64,000 bases of DNA, from positions 1-64,000 of the forward strand of contig JAUCBJ010005601.1 in the NCBI GenBank assembly GCA_032718475.1, written 5' to 3'. The notes beneath the pieces were generated by a model. It saw only the letters and a list, made by a program, of their open reading frames with translations, searched no databases and had not been told where the DNA came from. The translations under genes were made by a program, and so were the position numbers. Below are positions 31,868-41,690 of this stretch, one piece after another; the first letter of the stretch is position 1, and each line of letters begins with the position of its first letter. Source of the stretch: Nemertoderma westbladi (lineage: Eukaryota > Xenacoelomorpha > Nemertodermatida > Nemertodermatidae).

Positions 31868-33397
31868 GTGAAGGCTGCTGCAAAGAGCATTAAGACCAAT
31901 CGTGCCAGTGGAGTAGATGGTGTTCCCCCTGAGGTCTTTAAAATACCTGAGTGTTTAAAGCTCATCTATCCCATCATAGTAGACATGTACCGAACAACAA
32001 GAGTCCCACAAGAAATGAAAACAAATAAGTTGGTGCCAGTTCCCAAGAAGGGCAACCTAACACTCTATGGTTCTTTTCGGGGAATCTCATTGATCTCGAT
32101 TGCTGCAAAGCTATACAATAGGATTCTATTAAATCGCATCAGGGATCCCATTGAGAGACTGCTCCGTGGAAATCAGAATGGGTTCCGTAAAGGTCGTGGG
32201 ACCATGGAGCCCATTTTGGCACTTAGAAGGATAATTGAAGAGTTATCAAAAAAGAAAGACAGGCATCTGGCTGTTATCTTTGTTGACTTCTTCAAGGCCT
32301 TTGATTCAGTCTCTCGCTCGCGTATGTTCAGCATACTTTCATTATATGGGATTCCTGATGAAATTATTGCAGCAATCAGATCAGTATACAATGGTTCGAC
32401 AACATTTGTGTCTACTGTTGACGGTGACACAGAACCATTTGAAGTGTTATGGGGCGTCCTCCAAGGAGACACACTTGCACCATTCTTGTTCATTATTGTG
32501 GTTGACTATGTTCTACGCATGTCCTTAGATCATTATAATGATGATGGGGTGATGATAAGTCCACCTACTGTCTCCAGAAGTCGAGGAAATCCTGCTAAGT
32601 ACCTAACTGATCTAGACTTTGCTGATGACTTAGGAGTACTCTCAGAATCATTAGAGGGAGCCCAACGGCTCCTCAGCTCATTAGAACATGCTGCTTCTAG
32701 TGTTGGTCTTTTTATTAACTCCAGAAAGACCAAACTTCTGACAGTTAACTTTGAAAGTCCTCAGCAAGTCTCTGATAGGATGAGCATAAGCTCAAAGGAT
32801 GGTATGCTTGAGCATGGGGACGACTTCTGTTACCTGGGATCATGGATCCGGAAGTCAGGTGAGGACCTTCGAATACGTAAGGGAAAGGCATGGGCAGCCT
32901 TGAATAGGCTTTCCAGGATTTGGAAGTCACCGAGAATTAATCGGAAACTTAAGGTCCGATTATTTAGAGCAGCAGTAGTTCCAGTACTCCTCTACGGGAG
33001 TCCATGCTGGACTCTAACTGCTGAGGACACCAAATCTCTGGATGGCACATTCACAAGAATGCTACGCCGGGTTCATTGTGTCAAGTACAATGCACACATC
33101 TCCAACCAGACACTATATAACATTGGAGGTGTCTCATTGGTTCCCCCAAGCTTGACACTAGAACAAAATCGCCTCCACTTTGCAGGACATTGCTTTCGCC
33201 ATGAGGACCAGCCAGTGCATAATCTTGTACTTTGGCAGCCTCATGGAGTGAATAAGCATGATGGAAAGCCCATGACTTTCTTGAGACGCATCTTAAAGGA
33301 CACTGGCCTTAAAGATGCGGATGATCTAGCAAATGTCATGGGTGATAGGGAGTTGTGGCGGTGCAATTTTGTTGACAATGCAGCATGCCGATCCTAG
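31868..33397 (+). CDS. LINE-A reverse transcriptase, open 509-aa frame
   Basis: Non-LTR retrotransposon RT. Fingers motif RASGVDGVPPEVFK (~12-25); RGISLISIAAKLYNR (71-85); QNGFRKGRG (103-111); palm motif A FVDFFKAFD (138-146); motif B GVLQGDTLAPFLF (196-208); motif C DLDFADDLG (248-256) with the catalytic DD pair; then a thumb and the C-terminal SLDGTFTRMLRRVHCVKY...FAGHCFRHEDQPVHNLVLW region typical of elements whose RT ends in a Cys/His-rich tail. It would copy its own RNA at a nicked target, but no endonuclease is attached in this copy. The true frame starts upstream and the ATG is only the first in the open stretch. A 33-nt in-frame deletion removes the usual VDKPAQHS ending and the native stop. 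This is the reference copy for all LINE-A fragments in the window. Confidence 0.88.
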   Translation: MKAAAKSIKTNRASGVDGVPPEVFKIPECLKLIYPIIVDMYRTTRVPQEMKTNKLVPVPKKGNLTLYGSFRGISLISIAAKLYNRILLNRIRDPIERLLRGNQNGFRKGRGTMEPILALRRIIEELSKKKDRHLAVIFVDFFKAFDSVSRSRMFSILSLYGIPDEIIAAIRSVYNGSTTFVSTVDGDTEPFEVLWGVLQGDTLAPFLFIIVVDYVLRMSLDHYNDDGVMISPPTVSRSRGNPAKYLTDLDFADDLGVLSESLEGAQRLLSSLEHAASSVGLFINSRKTKLLTVNFESPQQVSDRMSISSKDGMLEHGDDFCYLGSWIRKSGEDLRIRKGKAWAALNRLSRIWKSPRINRKLKVRLFRAAVVPVLLYGSPCWTLTAEDTKSLDGTFTRMLRRVHCVKYNAHISNQTLYNIGGVSLVPPSLTLEQNRLHFAGHCFRHEDQPVHNLVLWQPHGVNKHDGKPMTFLRRILKDTGLKDADDLANVMGDRELWRCNFVDNAACRS

Positions 33398-33402
33398 TAG
33401 TA

Positions 33403-33599
33403 GTATATGGAGATGTTCAACACATAGTGAGTGTAGCTGAAGATGTTCAACTAGTAGTGAGTGTAGCTGGAGATGTTCAACCAGCAGTGAGTATAGATTA
33501 AGATGTTCACCCAGTAGTGAGTGTATATGGAGATGTTCAATACATAAAGAGTGTCGCTGAAGATGTTCAACCAGTAGTGAGTGTAGCTAGAGATGTTGT
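33403..33599 (+). repeat. 30-bp minisatellite, array 2
   Basis: About 6.5 copies of the unit at 31205-31312, with the same phase and a mostly open decapeptide reading (one stop). It lies between the 3' end of the first LINE-A and the second LINE-A copy. Confidence 0.87.
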
Positions 33600-34533
33600 G
33601 GGTTCTGTAAAGTTCGTGGGACCAAGGCCTTTGATTCAGTCTCTCGCTCACGTACAGTAAGTTCAGCATACTTTATTTATATCGGGACACGTACATAACT
33701 GATCTAGACTTTGCTGATGACATAGGAGTACTCTCAGAATCACTAGAGTGAGCCCAACGGCTCCTTAGCTCATTAGAACGGGCTGCTTCTAGTATTGGTC
33801 TATTGGGAACTGTAAAAAGACCACAATTTTGACAGTTAACTTTGAAAGTCCTCAGGAAATGTCTGATCGTATGAGTATAAGCTCAAAGCATGGCATGCTT
33901 GACATGTGGACGACTTTGTTGCCTGGGATCATGGATCCGGAAGTCTGATGAGGACCTTCGAATACGTAAAGGAAAGCGTGGAAAGCAATGAATGGGCTTC
34001 CCAGGATTTGGAAGTCACACAGATTACATCGGAAACTCAAGGTCCTATTATTTAGAGCAGCAGTAATTCCAGTACTCCTCTATGGGAGTCCATGATGGGC
34101 TCTAACGGCTGAGGACACCAAATCTCTGGATGGCATATTCACAGAATGCTATACGTCGGGTTCACTGTGTCAAGTACAATACACACATCTCCAACCAGAC
34201 AATATATGACATTGGAGGAGTCTCATTGGTTCCCCCAAGCTTGACAATTGAACAAAGCCGCCTCCGCTTTGCAGGAGGCGGCTTGTGCATTGTTTTTAAA
34301 GTGAGGACAGGCTTGTGCACAATCTAGTGCTTTGGCAGCCCCATGGAGAAAATAAGCATGTTGGACAGCCCACGACTTTTTTTGAGACGCCTCTTAAAGG
34401 GCACATGCCTTTAAGATTCGAATAACCTCGCGAAAGCCATGGTGGATGGGGAGTTGTCGAGGTGTTGTCGAGTGGCAAAATATTTTTGTTAAGCCATCAT
34501 CTCGATGAGCAGTTTAATGCAACAGGCCGATTA
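33600..34533 (+). pseudogene. Second LINE-A copy in the array, heavily deleted
   Basis: Starts within the NGFRKGRGT region (gggttctgtaaagttcgtgggacc) and jumps to KAFDSVSRSR, then to the LTDLDFADD segment. It continues to the C-terminal region (RRVHCVKYNTHISNQT, GGVSLVPPSLTIEQSRLRFAG) with several stops and slips, and ends at a gccgattatag tail. Same orientation as the first copy. Inactive. Confidence 0.85.
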
Positions 34534-34540
34534 TAGAGTT

Positions 34541-34612
34541 TCGCTGGAGATGTTCAACCAGTAGTGAGTGTATCTGAAAATGCTCAGCCAGTAGTGAGTG
34601 GAGCTGAAGAAT
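34541..34612 (+). repeat. 30-bp minisatellite, array 3
   Basis: About 2.3 copies of the same unit directly after the second LINE-A copy. Confidence 0.8.
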
Positions 34613-34954
34613 GAAGAAGTTCAAGATGAAGCAATGACGAGTCGAGATTTATATCTTATAGAAGCCTAGAACAACAATATCAGAGGTGATGAGGGAACTG
34701 GATTTCAGCTGGTAATTATAGAAAGCTTTGAGCCAATAATAATAGCGAAGACATTGTTTTATCTCTTAGGCCTACGGATCATCAGTCTTGAGTACGACAC
34801 TACTCTACCGGATTCTATGGCAAGCAATAGCGATTTCAATGACGAGCAATCAATGCTGATGGAAGATGGTGAACATCTATTAGTTTCCAACAGCATGTGT
34901 GGCAGGATGACCACGATCCAGACAGCGCAAACAGTTATAAAAATAGGGAGTCAT
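34613..34954. other. Unassigned sequence between minisatellite and third LINE-A copy
   Basis: A short open frame (34754-34966) resembles nothing known. No other feature is seen. Confidence 0.35.
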
Positions 34955-35410
34955 GGGTTGTCCTAGATTTCGAAGTCCCTTGGAATAAAACGAAATCTCA
35001 GTGTTCGATTATTTAGGGCAGCAATAGAATAAAGTACTATTATATGGGAGTCCATGCTGGCCTCTAACTCCATTGGATACCAAATCTCTGGATGGTACTT
35101 TCACAAGAATGCTGCGCCGGGTTCATTGTGTCAAATACAATGAACACATTTCCAAACAGACTCTATACAACCTTGGAAGTTATTCACTAGTCCTCCCCTG
35201 CCTTGACACTTGAACTAAATCGCCTCCACTTTTCAGGACATTGCTTTCGCCGTGAGGACCAGCCAGTGCATAATCTTGTGCTTTGGCGGCCTCATGGAGT
35301 GAATAAAAATGGTGGACAGCCCATGACTTTCTTGAGACGCCTCATAAAGGACACTGGCCAAGAAGATGCGGATGATCTAGCAAATGTCATTATGACAGGA
35401 TCTGAGTTGT
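34955..35410 (+). pseudogene. Third LINE-A copy (C-terminal part)
   Basis: Reads the post-RT region (LDGTFTRMLRRVHCVKYNEHISKQTLYN-like, then LNRLHFSGHCFRREDQPVHNL and FLRRLIKDTGQEDADDLANV) with frame changes, and lacks the usual 3' tail. Same orientation as copies one and two. Confidence 0.8.
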
Positions 35411-36616
35411 TGCAGGATCATGCAATCTCATTACGATTTGTAGAAAATTAATATTATTTGATTAAGTTTGGTGACAATAACCACATTACATTCATGGACA
35501 TGGTGTATGTATAAGGCCTATTGTATATATCACATAAAGTCAACTGTCACCGTTGGTGTTTGATTGTTTAATGGGTTTTCTAATGGAAGGGTAAAGGTAG
35601 GAGAATAAAACCACTTTGAAAAATAATACATATTGATCACAATTTCACTGGAATGTGTGTAGAATACTAATTGTGGTGGAAATGGAACATATTGATGGAG
35701 GTTACTTTGCAGAACGCATATGTAATCTTTATTTGATGAGGAATTTAAGTATAAAGATTATGAGTTGCCTCTGAGTTTTCGATCTGGGAATGTTGTTTCA
35801 TTATCTGGCAGGTTCTTTAGATACAGTAATTCATTGCATAAAGCAGTCAGGGAACCGGAGATTTTTAGATAAATGTTGCAAGATGGTTTAAGAGAGAGAG
35901 AGAGAGAGGGAGGGAGACAAGGGGGGGGGGGGGGGGGCTTTTCTCATTTCTGAAGTGCTTCTTTTAAAAGAAAAATTTGAAAAGATTAGAGTGAGTCGCC
36001 GCTGACCGAATAGCCGAATTAAGGGTTTACTGCGTTTAGCTTTATTACATTTTGATTCATATATGAGAATGGGAAACGTTGTTGGATAGTGTCACAAATT
36101 ATATTTCATACTGTATATGTACAGTATATATAATATAATATTGAACTTTCTTGCTTGGGGTTTTCGTTATTGGGAATATTGAAGTATATCGAGCAGGATT
36201 ACCGGCAAATTCTTCGAAAACGATTAAAGAAATGCCTGAAACCCCAAATCCTTTCCATTTAAAAATTGGGGAAGGTTGATTGGAATTGAGCTTATAATGA
36301 AAAACTTGAAGCATGTCACAAGGCGCTACATGATGGTTGATACGCAAGAACATGTCAATCTTTTGAATTGTTTGGAAAAAAATGAGGTAAGATTTTTTTT
36401 TTAATAAAATGTGTAGCTACATATCTACAGTATTTACAGCTATTTACAGTATATGGGATTTTGGGTCGCTGTAAAGAAAAGAGATTTATTTTAATAACTA
36501 TGTATTTACATCATTATTGTGTGAAAAGTAGGACCTGTCAGCCTTATGACACGAGTTTGTTTATGTACCGAGCAAGCACAACGCTGCGCAGGAGGTTTAC
36601 ATAAATATACCAGGGT
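35411..36616. other. Gene-free AT-rich region with (GA)n and G17 tracts
   Basis: A (GA)n microsatellite at ~35891-35908, merging into ggga repeats, ends in a run of 17 G (35921-35937). No coding sequence is recognised. Confidence 0.55.
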
Positions 36617-36830
36617 CATAAATGGTTAATAGTATCCTTTTCAATATCCATAAATGGTTAATAGTATCCTTTTCAATATCCATAAATGGTTAATAGTATC
36701 CTTTTCAATATTCATAAATGGTTAATAGTATCCTTTTCAATATCCATAAATGGTTAATAGTATCCTTTTCAATATCCATAAATGGTTACTAATATCCTTT
36801 TCAATATTCATAAATGGTTAATAAAAAATG
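36617..36830. repeat. 32-bp tandem repeat, ~7 copies
   Basis: Unit cataaatggttaatagtatc plus cttttcaatatc; starts at 36617, 36649, 36681, 36713, 36745, 36777 and ~36809. The copies are nearly identical and directly adjacent, with no spacers. Diverged versions continue at 37174-37300. Confidence 0.93.
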
Positions 36831-36948
36831 GTTAGTAGACAGTCTGGATAGGGTGCAAAGTGAAAACTGACAGCGGAAATGAAATCCTTGGCCAGGAAAA
36901 CCTCCTTAGCGAGAATTTTAATTGGCTAATATGATTCCTTATATTTTT

Positions 36949-36985
36949 GACAGACAGACAGACCGACAGACAGACCGACAGACAG
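36949..36985. repeat. (GACA)n microsatellite
   Basis: gacagacagacagaccgacagacagaccgac-type run. A weaker echo lies near 37086-37105. Confidence 0.85.
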
Positions 36986-37173
36986 TCTGGATAGGGTCAC
37001 AAGTGATAACTGAAATGAAATCCTTGACCAGGAAAGCCCCTATAGTGAGAATGTTAGTAGATTTTATTATTTCTAAAATCTTCGCAGACAAACTGACAGA
37101 AAGACCAACAGATTTCAGAAATTCATGAATTAGAATTTGGGGATTTGAATAATTTCCAGTTAGGTACCGAAAG

Positions 37174-37300
37174 GGTTAATAGAGTATCCTTGGTTAAGTA
37201 ATGGTTAAGTATCCTTTTCAGTACCCATAAATGGTTAATAGATATGGTTAATAGATTTTCATTATCCTTAAATTGTTAATAGTATCCTTTTTATACATTG
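37174..37300. repeat. Degenerate copies of the 32-bp satellite
   Basis: ggttaatagagtatcctt, aaatggttaatag and gttaatagtatcctttt recur with irregular spacing, so this is decayed array DNA. Confidence 0.7.
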
Positions 37301-38274
37301 GTGTACATTATTTTGAGATACTGTATTTTGTCAAATTTTCAGCTTTCCGAATTCTATATTATTTGCTTTAATATTATAAGTTATGTTTGTTTAGGAATAT
37401 TACCGTACTGAAATTCATCAATTTTATATAAAACAAAGGTACGTTAACCTTATTTTGGCCTGGGGGGTGGTCATTTTAGAAATTTTTTTTTAATTTATCT
37501 GAATCTTTGAGTCAGGTTTGTTGGGAAAACCTAGATTTCCTGACTTTTCCTAAAATTTAATGGGCTATCCAAGAAGATCAAACGCCATTTGGAATAACAT
37601 TGGGATGTAGCCAAAACACTTACAGCTGCAGTCGTTTGTTCCAAAATGGTTAATTAGATTGCCGCGTTCCTTCATCATATCCGCAACGTTGTAACATGAT
37701 ACTTTGAATTGTTACAAGGATGTTGACGGAATGCTCAAATTTAACAAAAATAATTGGGTTAGCGATAGCTAGGCCTATACATATATATATAATATATAAT
37801 AATATCTATAATCTAATTTAATATCAATCCAATCTATAATCTAATATCTATAAAAATATATAATATATCAGTTTTTTGGTTTCATCTATTTACTACCGGT
37901 CTGATTTGTTTTATTTCTCTATTTCAGTATTTGGTTTCATTTTCTGTATATTATATTGGTCAATTAATTGGTGCTGCAATTTTATGATTTGTTTTGTAAT
38001 TCATCTGTATCTTTGAGTCAGGTTTGTTGGGAAAACCGACATTTCTTGACTTTTCCTAAAATTTAATGGGCAGCCACCACAATAGAACAAACGCAATTTT
38101 TATAGCTATGTTAGTTTTCGTGCTGTGGTCCCTTTCTGAGACCCATCTCCAGTATTTTGTCGAGCTAAAATTTTCGAAAGTTTCATATAGTTTACTAAAA
38201 TTAATTTATTTGCGGTATATAACATTTTTTCGGATGCTTTTATGGAAGCAAAGCCTGAGATGGATGTTTTGGGT
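37301..38274. repeat. AT-rich region with a ~97-bp direct repeat
   Basis: 37494-37590 and 38000-38097 share tctttgagtcaggtttgttg, ...gacttttcctaaaatttaat and a aacgc-attt end, spaced by ~507 bp in direct orientation. The intervening DNA is AT-rich and non-coding. LTR-like character is unsupported. Confidence 0.6.
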
Positions 38275-38565
38275 CTGAACCCATACTGAGATGAGAGGTT
38301 GAGATGATTGAGAATTTATCTAGGTATGATTGAAGTTAAGAGTTTATGGTTATTTCAAAAAGCTTACTCATGATTGGTAATAAGAGATAGGGTGGTAGTT
38401 ATTTAGGTCGAAGGGGTCTTCTTTCTTAAAAAGTGGGACTACTTTTGAGATTTTAATGGAATCTGGAAAAAAAGCCATATGAGATACAGAGGATAAAGAG
38501 ATTTCTGAGATGGTGGTGAAAGAGAGTCTCAGCTGCCATAATTAAGAGCTTGGATGGAAAGGAAT
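38275..38565 (-). pseudogene. LINE-E: start of RT (CR1-like)
   Basis: On the minus strand the reading gives SIKISKVVPLFKKEDPFDLNNYHPIS, the conserved pre-palm stretch of CR1/jockey-type RT, before the sequence decays past 38280. It has several stops. It belongs to the same minus-strand element as 39940-40250 and 40740-41000. Confidence 0.72.
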
Positions 38566-38569
38566 CATT

Positions 38570-38965
38570 CGTGACAGAAGTGCGCTGGAAGGCATGCAGC
38601 AAACCTGAAAGGAACTCGTGGCAAGTTCGACACAATGCGCCACAACGGCGCGGACCCTGAGCAGTTGGCGTGCAGCGAGCCTGAAAAGGACTTGCAGTAC
38701 GGTACGTTCGACACAAGGCGCCATACGTAAGGGACAGGGATCTGGGCAGACTGCGGAACACCTGAGCGCAGTGGTGCGCTGGTCAGCATAGACACGAGCC
38801 TGCAAGGGACTCGGAGTACGTTCAACAAAAGGTGCCGTAAGGGACAGGGTCCAGGACGGACTTTGGACCACCTGCGCGGTTCGCTGGTTGGCGTAGTCAC
38901 GAGCCTGCAATGGACTCGGAGTACACTCGACACAAGCGCCGATAAGGGACTGACAGACCCCGAGC
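38570..38965. repeat. GC-rich tandem repeat, ~110-bp unit, ~3.5 copies
   Basis: The phrase gagcctgcaagggactcgga...ttcgacacaaggcgcc...gtaagggacagg recurs with substitutions and indels about four times. It is markedly GC-rich and CpG-bearing against its surroundings. Overlapping long minus-strand frames here are a by-product of the composition. Confidence 0.8.
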
Positions 38966-39939
38966 AAAGCCGCTTGACTTGCCTTAGGACCAACCCCAAA
39001 AGGGATTGCGAGGGGCGAGTGGATAAACAGAGGGTCGAAATAGCGCTGACCCGACTGAGTGGTCTGCAGCGTAACAGCTGCATTCCCACACCGACCCGAC
39101 AGACATCAGATGGACATCAATTGGATGATGGATCCAAAGACAAGTATCACACGTAGTTTTGGGGGGTTAAAATACTCTAGAAAGTAAATTCAGGAGCCAT
39201 ATTAAATGATTATTTTCTATAGGTTTATTATATTATATTGTGAGTATTCTAAATATTTAGTGTTGGGGTAATCCATATATTTAGAATCAGTTCGATTAAA
39301 GAGAGCCTGATTGTTCAGAATAAATTGATGTTCAATCAACACGTTATTTTTTCACAGCATGCATCTCTATTTGTACAACAACCGATAATACCAGTGAATA
39401 GCCTTTGGGGATCGTAAACCCTCCAGGGAGCTTACATCGGCGTCAATCCCATGACCGAGAATTGACGGCAACAACAGAGTTGGATGTATAAGACTAGGAA
39501 GAAGGGTTATTAATGTTAGATATGAAAGAAAACTTAATTCAACTTCGAATAATCAAAAACTGTTGAAATTTAGCAAAACCATATTTGAGTTAATATTAGT
39601 AATAATGTGGTAAATTAGTGACTCTGCTTTAGTAACAGGATTAATACGAGTAGGGTGTTTAATTAGTTGAATATAACCGTAAGACTGGATGAGTCTAGGA
39701 GATCAAAGTAGTCGTCAGTAGGGATTGAAAAAGTCCTGTAAATAGTAACAATTACGACGGATTTGGATTTTGAGCGGGAAATACGGATCACAGAATCTTC
39801 AAGGACTTTCATAGATAACTCGAGACAAGGTGAAAATTTAGACTACTAGAGATGTAGATGGCGGTGCCACGATGGAGTTACCAGATTGACGGTTGTTTAA
39901 AATCGGAGGGTGGTAGCCATCAAAGTTGTAAAATTGTGT
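38966..39939. other. Unassigned stretch inside LINE-E
   Basis: Probably decayed LINE-E body between endonuclease and RT, but I cannot read confident motifs. Confidence 0.35.
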
Positions 39940-40250
39940 AGGGGTTAATTTAAAAATGCAATGGAAAAAGTTTCTGTTAAAGTGAACACGTCAAATTTAT
40001 AATTTAAGGACTTTAGAAATGCACCAACCCCTTTGTAATTAAAAATTAAACTGCGGCAGTTTAAGTGGAAACCTGAGAAAAATTGCTCTTTAAAGGGATT
40101 GAAATCAATACAGAAACTATCTTGAGAGTGCATGCCTTTATCCAGTGTAATATTTGTCAGATTTTGGTCAGGGTCTATATTTGTAAAAATTTGATCTAAA
40201 ATGTATGCAATACTGTGGTCTGAGAAGGCTAGGTTATCTTAAAAAATGTC
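39940..40250 (-). pseudogene. LINE-E: endonuclease N-terminus
   Basis: On the minus strand: FHLNCRSLIFNYKG...FDVFTLTETFS. This is the LN.RSL and LTET signature of the apurinic-type endonuclease at the start of LINE ORF2. The domain is cut after this point. Confidence 0.75.
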
Positions 40251-40562
40251 AGTGTCGGTCTTACAGGTAGGCCTACTGATGAAAATGGAAAACTATCTTT
40301 GTAACACAAGATACATAATAGCGCTGTAAAATGGTTATTACTAGAGTTAGTAGTCAACCTACTGGTAAGTAAATGGGAACCACATTGTAGGTGCATTACA
40401 TTAAAAGCATGAAAATATTAGAAATTAGCGGCGAAAGTAGAAAAACAAAATGAACAGGCATTGGGCGAAATAGATAATGGGATGGATAGCAGGATGTAAA
40501 AATAAAATTTTACTTAGCCAGCACCAAAATATCTACAAAGCAAATAAGATCAAAATCCAACC

Positions 40563-40585
40563 GGGGGGGGGGGGGGGGGGGGGGG
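40563..40585. repeat. Oligo-G tract (23 G)
   Basis: Pure G run between LINE-E ORF1-like and endonuclease-like parts. Confidence 0.9.
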
Positions 40586-40739
40586 TTCATAAACATGTGT
40601 TCACGTGCTGAATAATGAAGTACTGCAACAAACAATATGAAATGAATTAATCTCAATCAGTGTAAACACATTGGGTGAGATCTATCAGATACCCAAACCA
40701 GTATAACGCCATTGCGGGTTGTAAAATAGTGTAACGGGT

Positions 40740-41000
40740 ACTTGCTTTGATTTGTAGAGATCCCTCACCAATTTCAGTAACAAGGTGACGTGTATATACT
40801 GTTGGATATCGTCCCTTGTTTTAGCATCTCATTGTCATCAGATTGCTCCCTTTTTTGGATGTGAAGGTCTTCAATTTCGTTACATAATTGTTTGATCTGA
40901 GACTTTGCCTGTTTAAGTTCATTACTTATATCAGAAACATAGCCTATAAACTTCTCTTGGCTGGTCGATTTTAAGTGGCTCTAGGAATTCGAGAACTTGC
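40740..41000 (-). pseudogene. LINE-E: ORF1 coiled-coil segment
   Basis: Minus-strand reading SQEKFIGYVSDISNELKQAK followed by SQIKQLCNEIEDLHIQKREQ shows heptad-like leucine/isoleucine spacing, as in the ORF1 proteins of CR1-like LINEs. It lies upstream of the endonuclease fragment in the same orientation. Confidence 0.6.
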
Positions 41001-41129
41001 AATTCAAAATCTTTAGTACGTTTTATACTGCTATTATAATCAGCCTGCTGCATTTACACTACAGATGCATTGATATGGTATGCCAGCTTACCAAAAACAT
41101 TTTGTCAGCACCATGCAATCCACAATTGG

Positions 41130-41490
41130 CAAGAACAATGCAGCGTGCATTAAGAATGCTATTGCTGGCTTATCAACAAAGTTACGCCACAACTCCCTAT
41201 CCCCCATGACTTTCGTGAGATTATCTGTATCTTTAAGGCCAGTGTACTTTAGGAGGTGTCTCATGGCTTTAGGAGGCTGTAGTCATGGGCCGTCCACCAT
41301 GCTTATTTTCTCCATGGGCTCCCAAAGCACAAGATTGTGCACAGGCTGGTCCTCGCAAAGAATACAATGTCCTGCAAAGCGGAGGCGGCTTTGTTCTAGT
41401 GTCAAGCTTGGGGGAACCATGTTATATAGTGTCTGGTTGGAGATGTGTGCATTGTACTTAACACAGTGAACCCGACGTAGCATTTTTGTG
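41130..41490 (-). pseudogene. LINE-A 3' fragment
   Basis: Minus-strand reading MLRRVHCVKYNAHISNQTLYN, VPPSLTLEQSRLRFAGHC and EDQPVHNLVLW, then a decayed tail resembling the VDKPA end and the gcattg...tgcag 3' sequence. Confidence 0.85.
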
Positions 41491-41690
41491 GCACAAACTT
41501 TGCGGATGACATCGCCCTGCTCCATAATACACTAGTAGATGCACAACTTTTACTGACTAAATTGGAGAGGGCTGCTAAGGAGGTTGGATTGCATATTAAT
41601 GCTACCAAGACCGAATTATTAATTACTTATAATGTTGATGGAAACTTGACCACCATAAAAACAATCAACCAAGGAAGGTTGTTAGTTGAT
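41486..41690 (+). pseudogene. LINE-B fragment (motif C to palm end)
   Basis: Plus-strand reading FADDIALLHNTLVDAQLLLTK, LERAAKEVGLHINATKTELL and YNVDGNLTTI matches the RT of the LINE-B element at 45820-47523. It abuts the LINE-A fragment head to head. Confidence 0.85.

Noticed and set aside
36617-36830. CRISPR-like regular repeat
   Set aside because: The units are directly adjacent with no unique spacers, and the context is eukaryotic satellite DNA.
37494-38097. Solo-LTR or LTR pair from the ~97-bp direct repeats
   Set aside because: Too short, no TG...CA ends, no primer site or coding region, no target duplication.
38542-39089. Long overlapping minus-strand frames (141 and 174 aa)
   Set aside because: GC-rich tandem repeat lacks stops by composition; the frames are repetitive and match no family.
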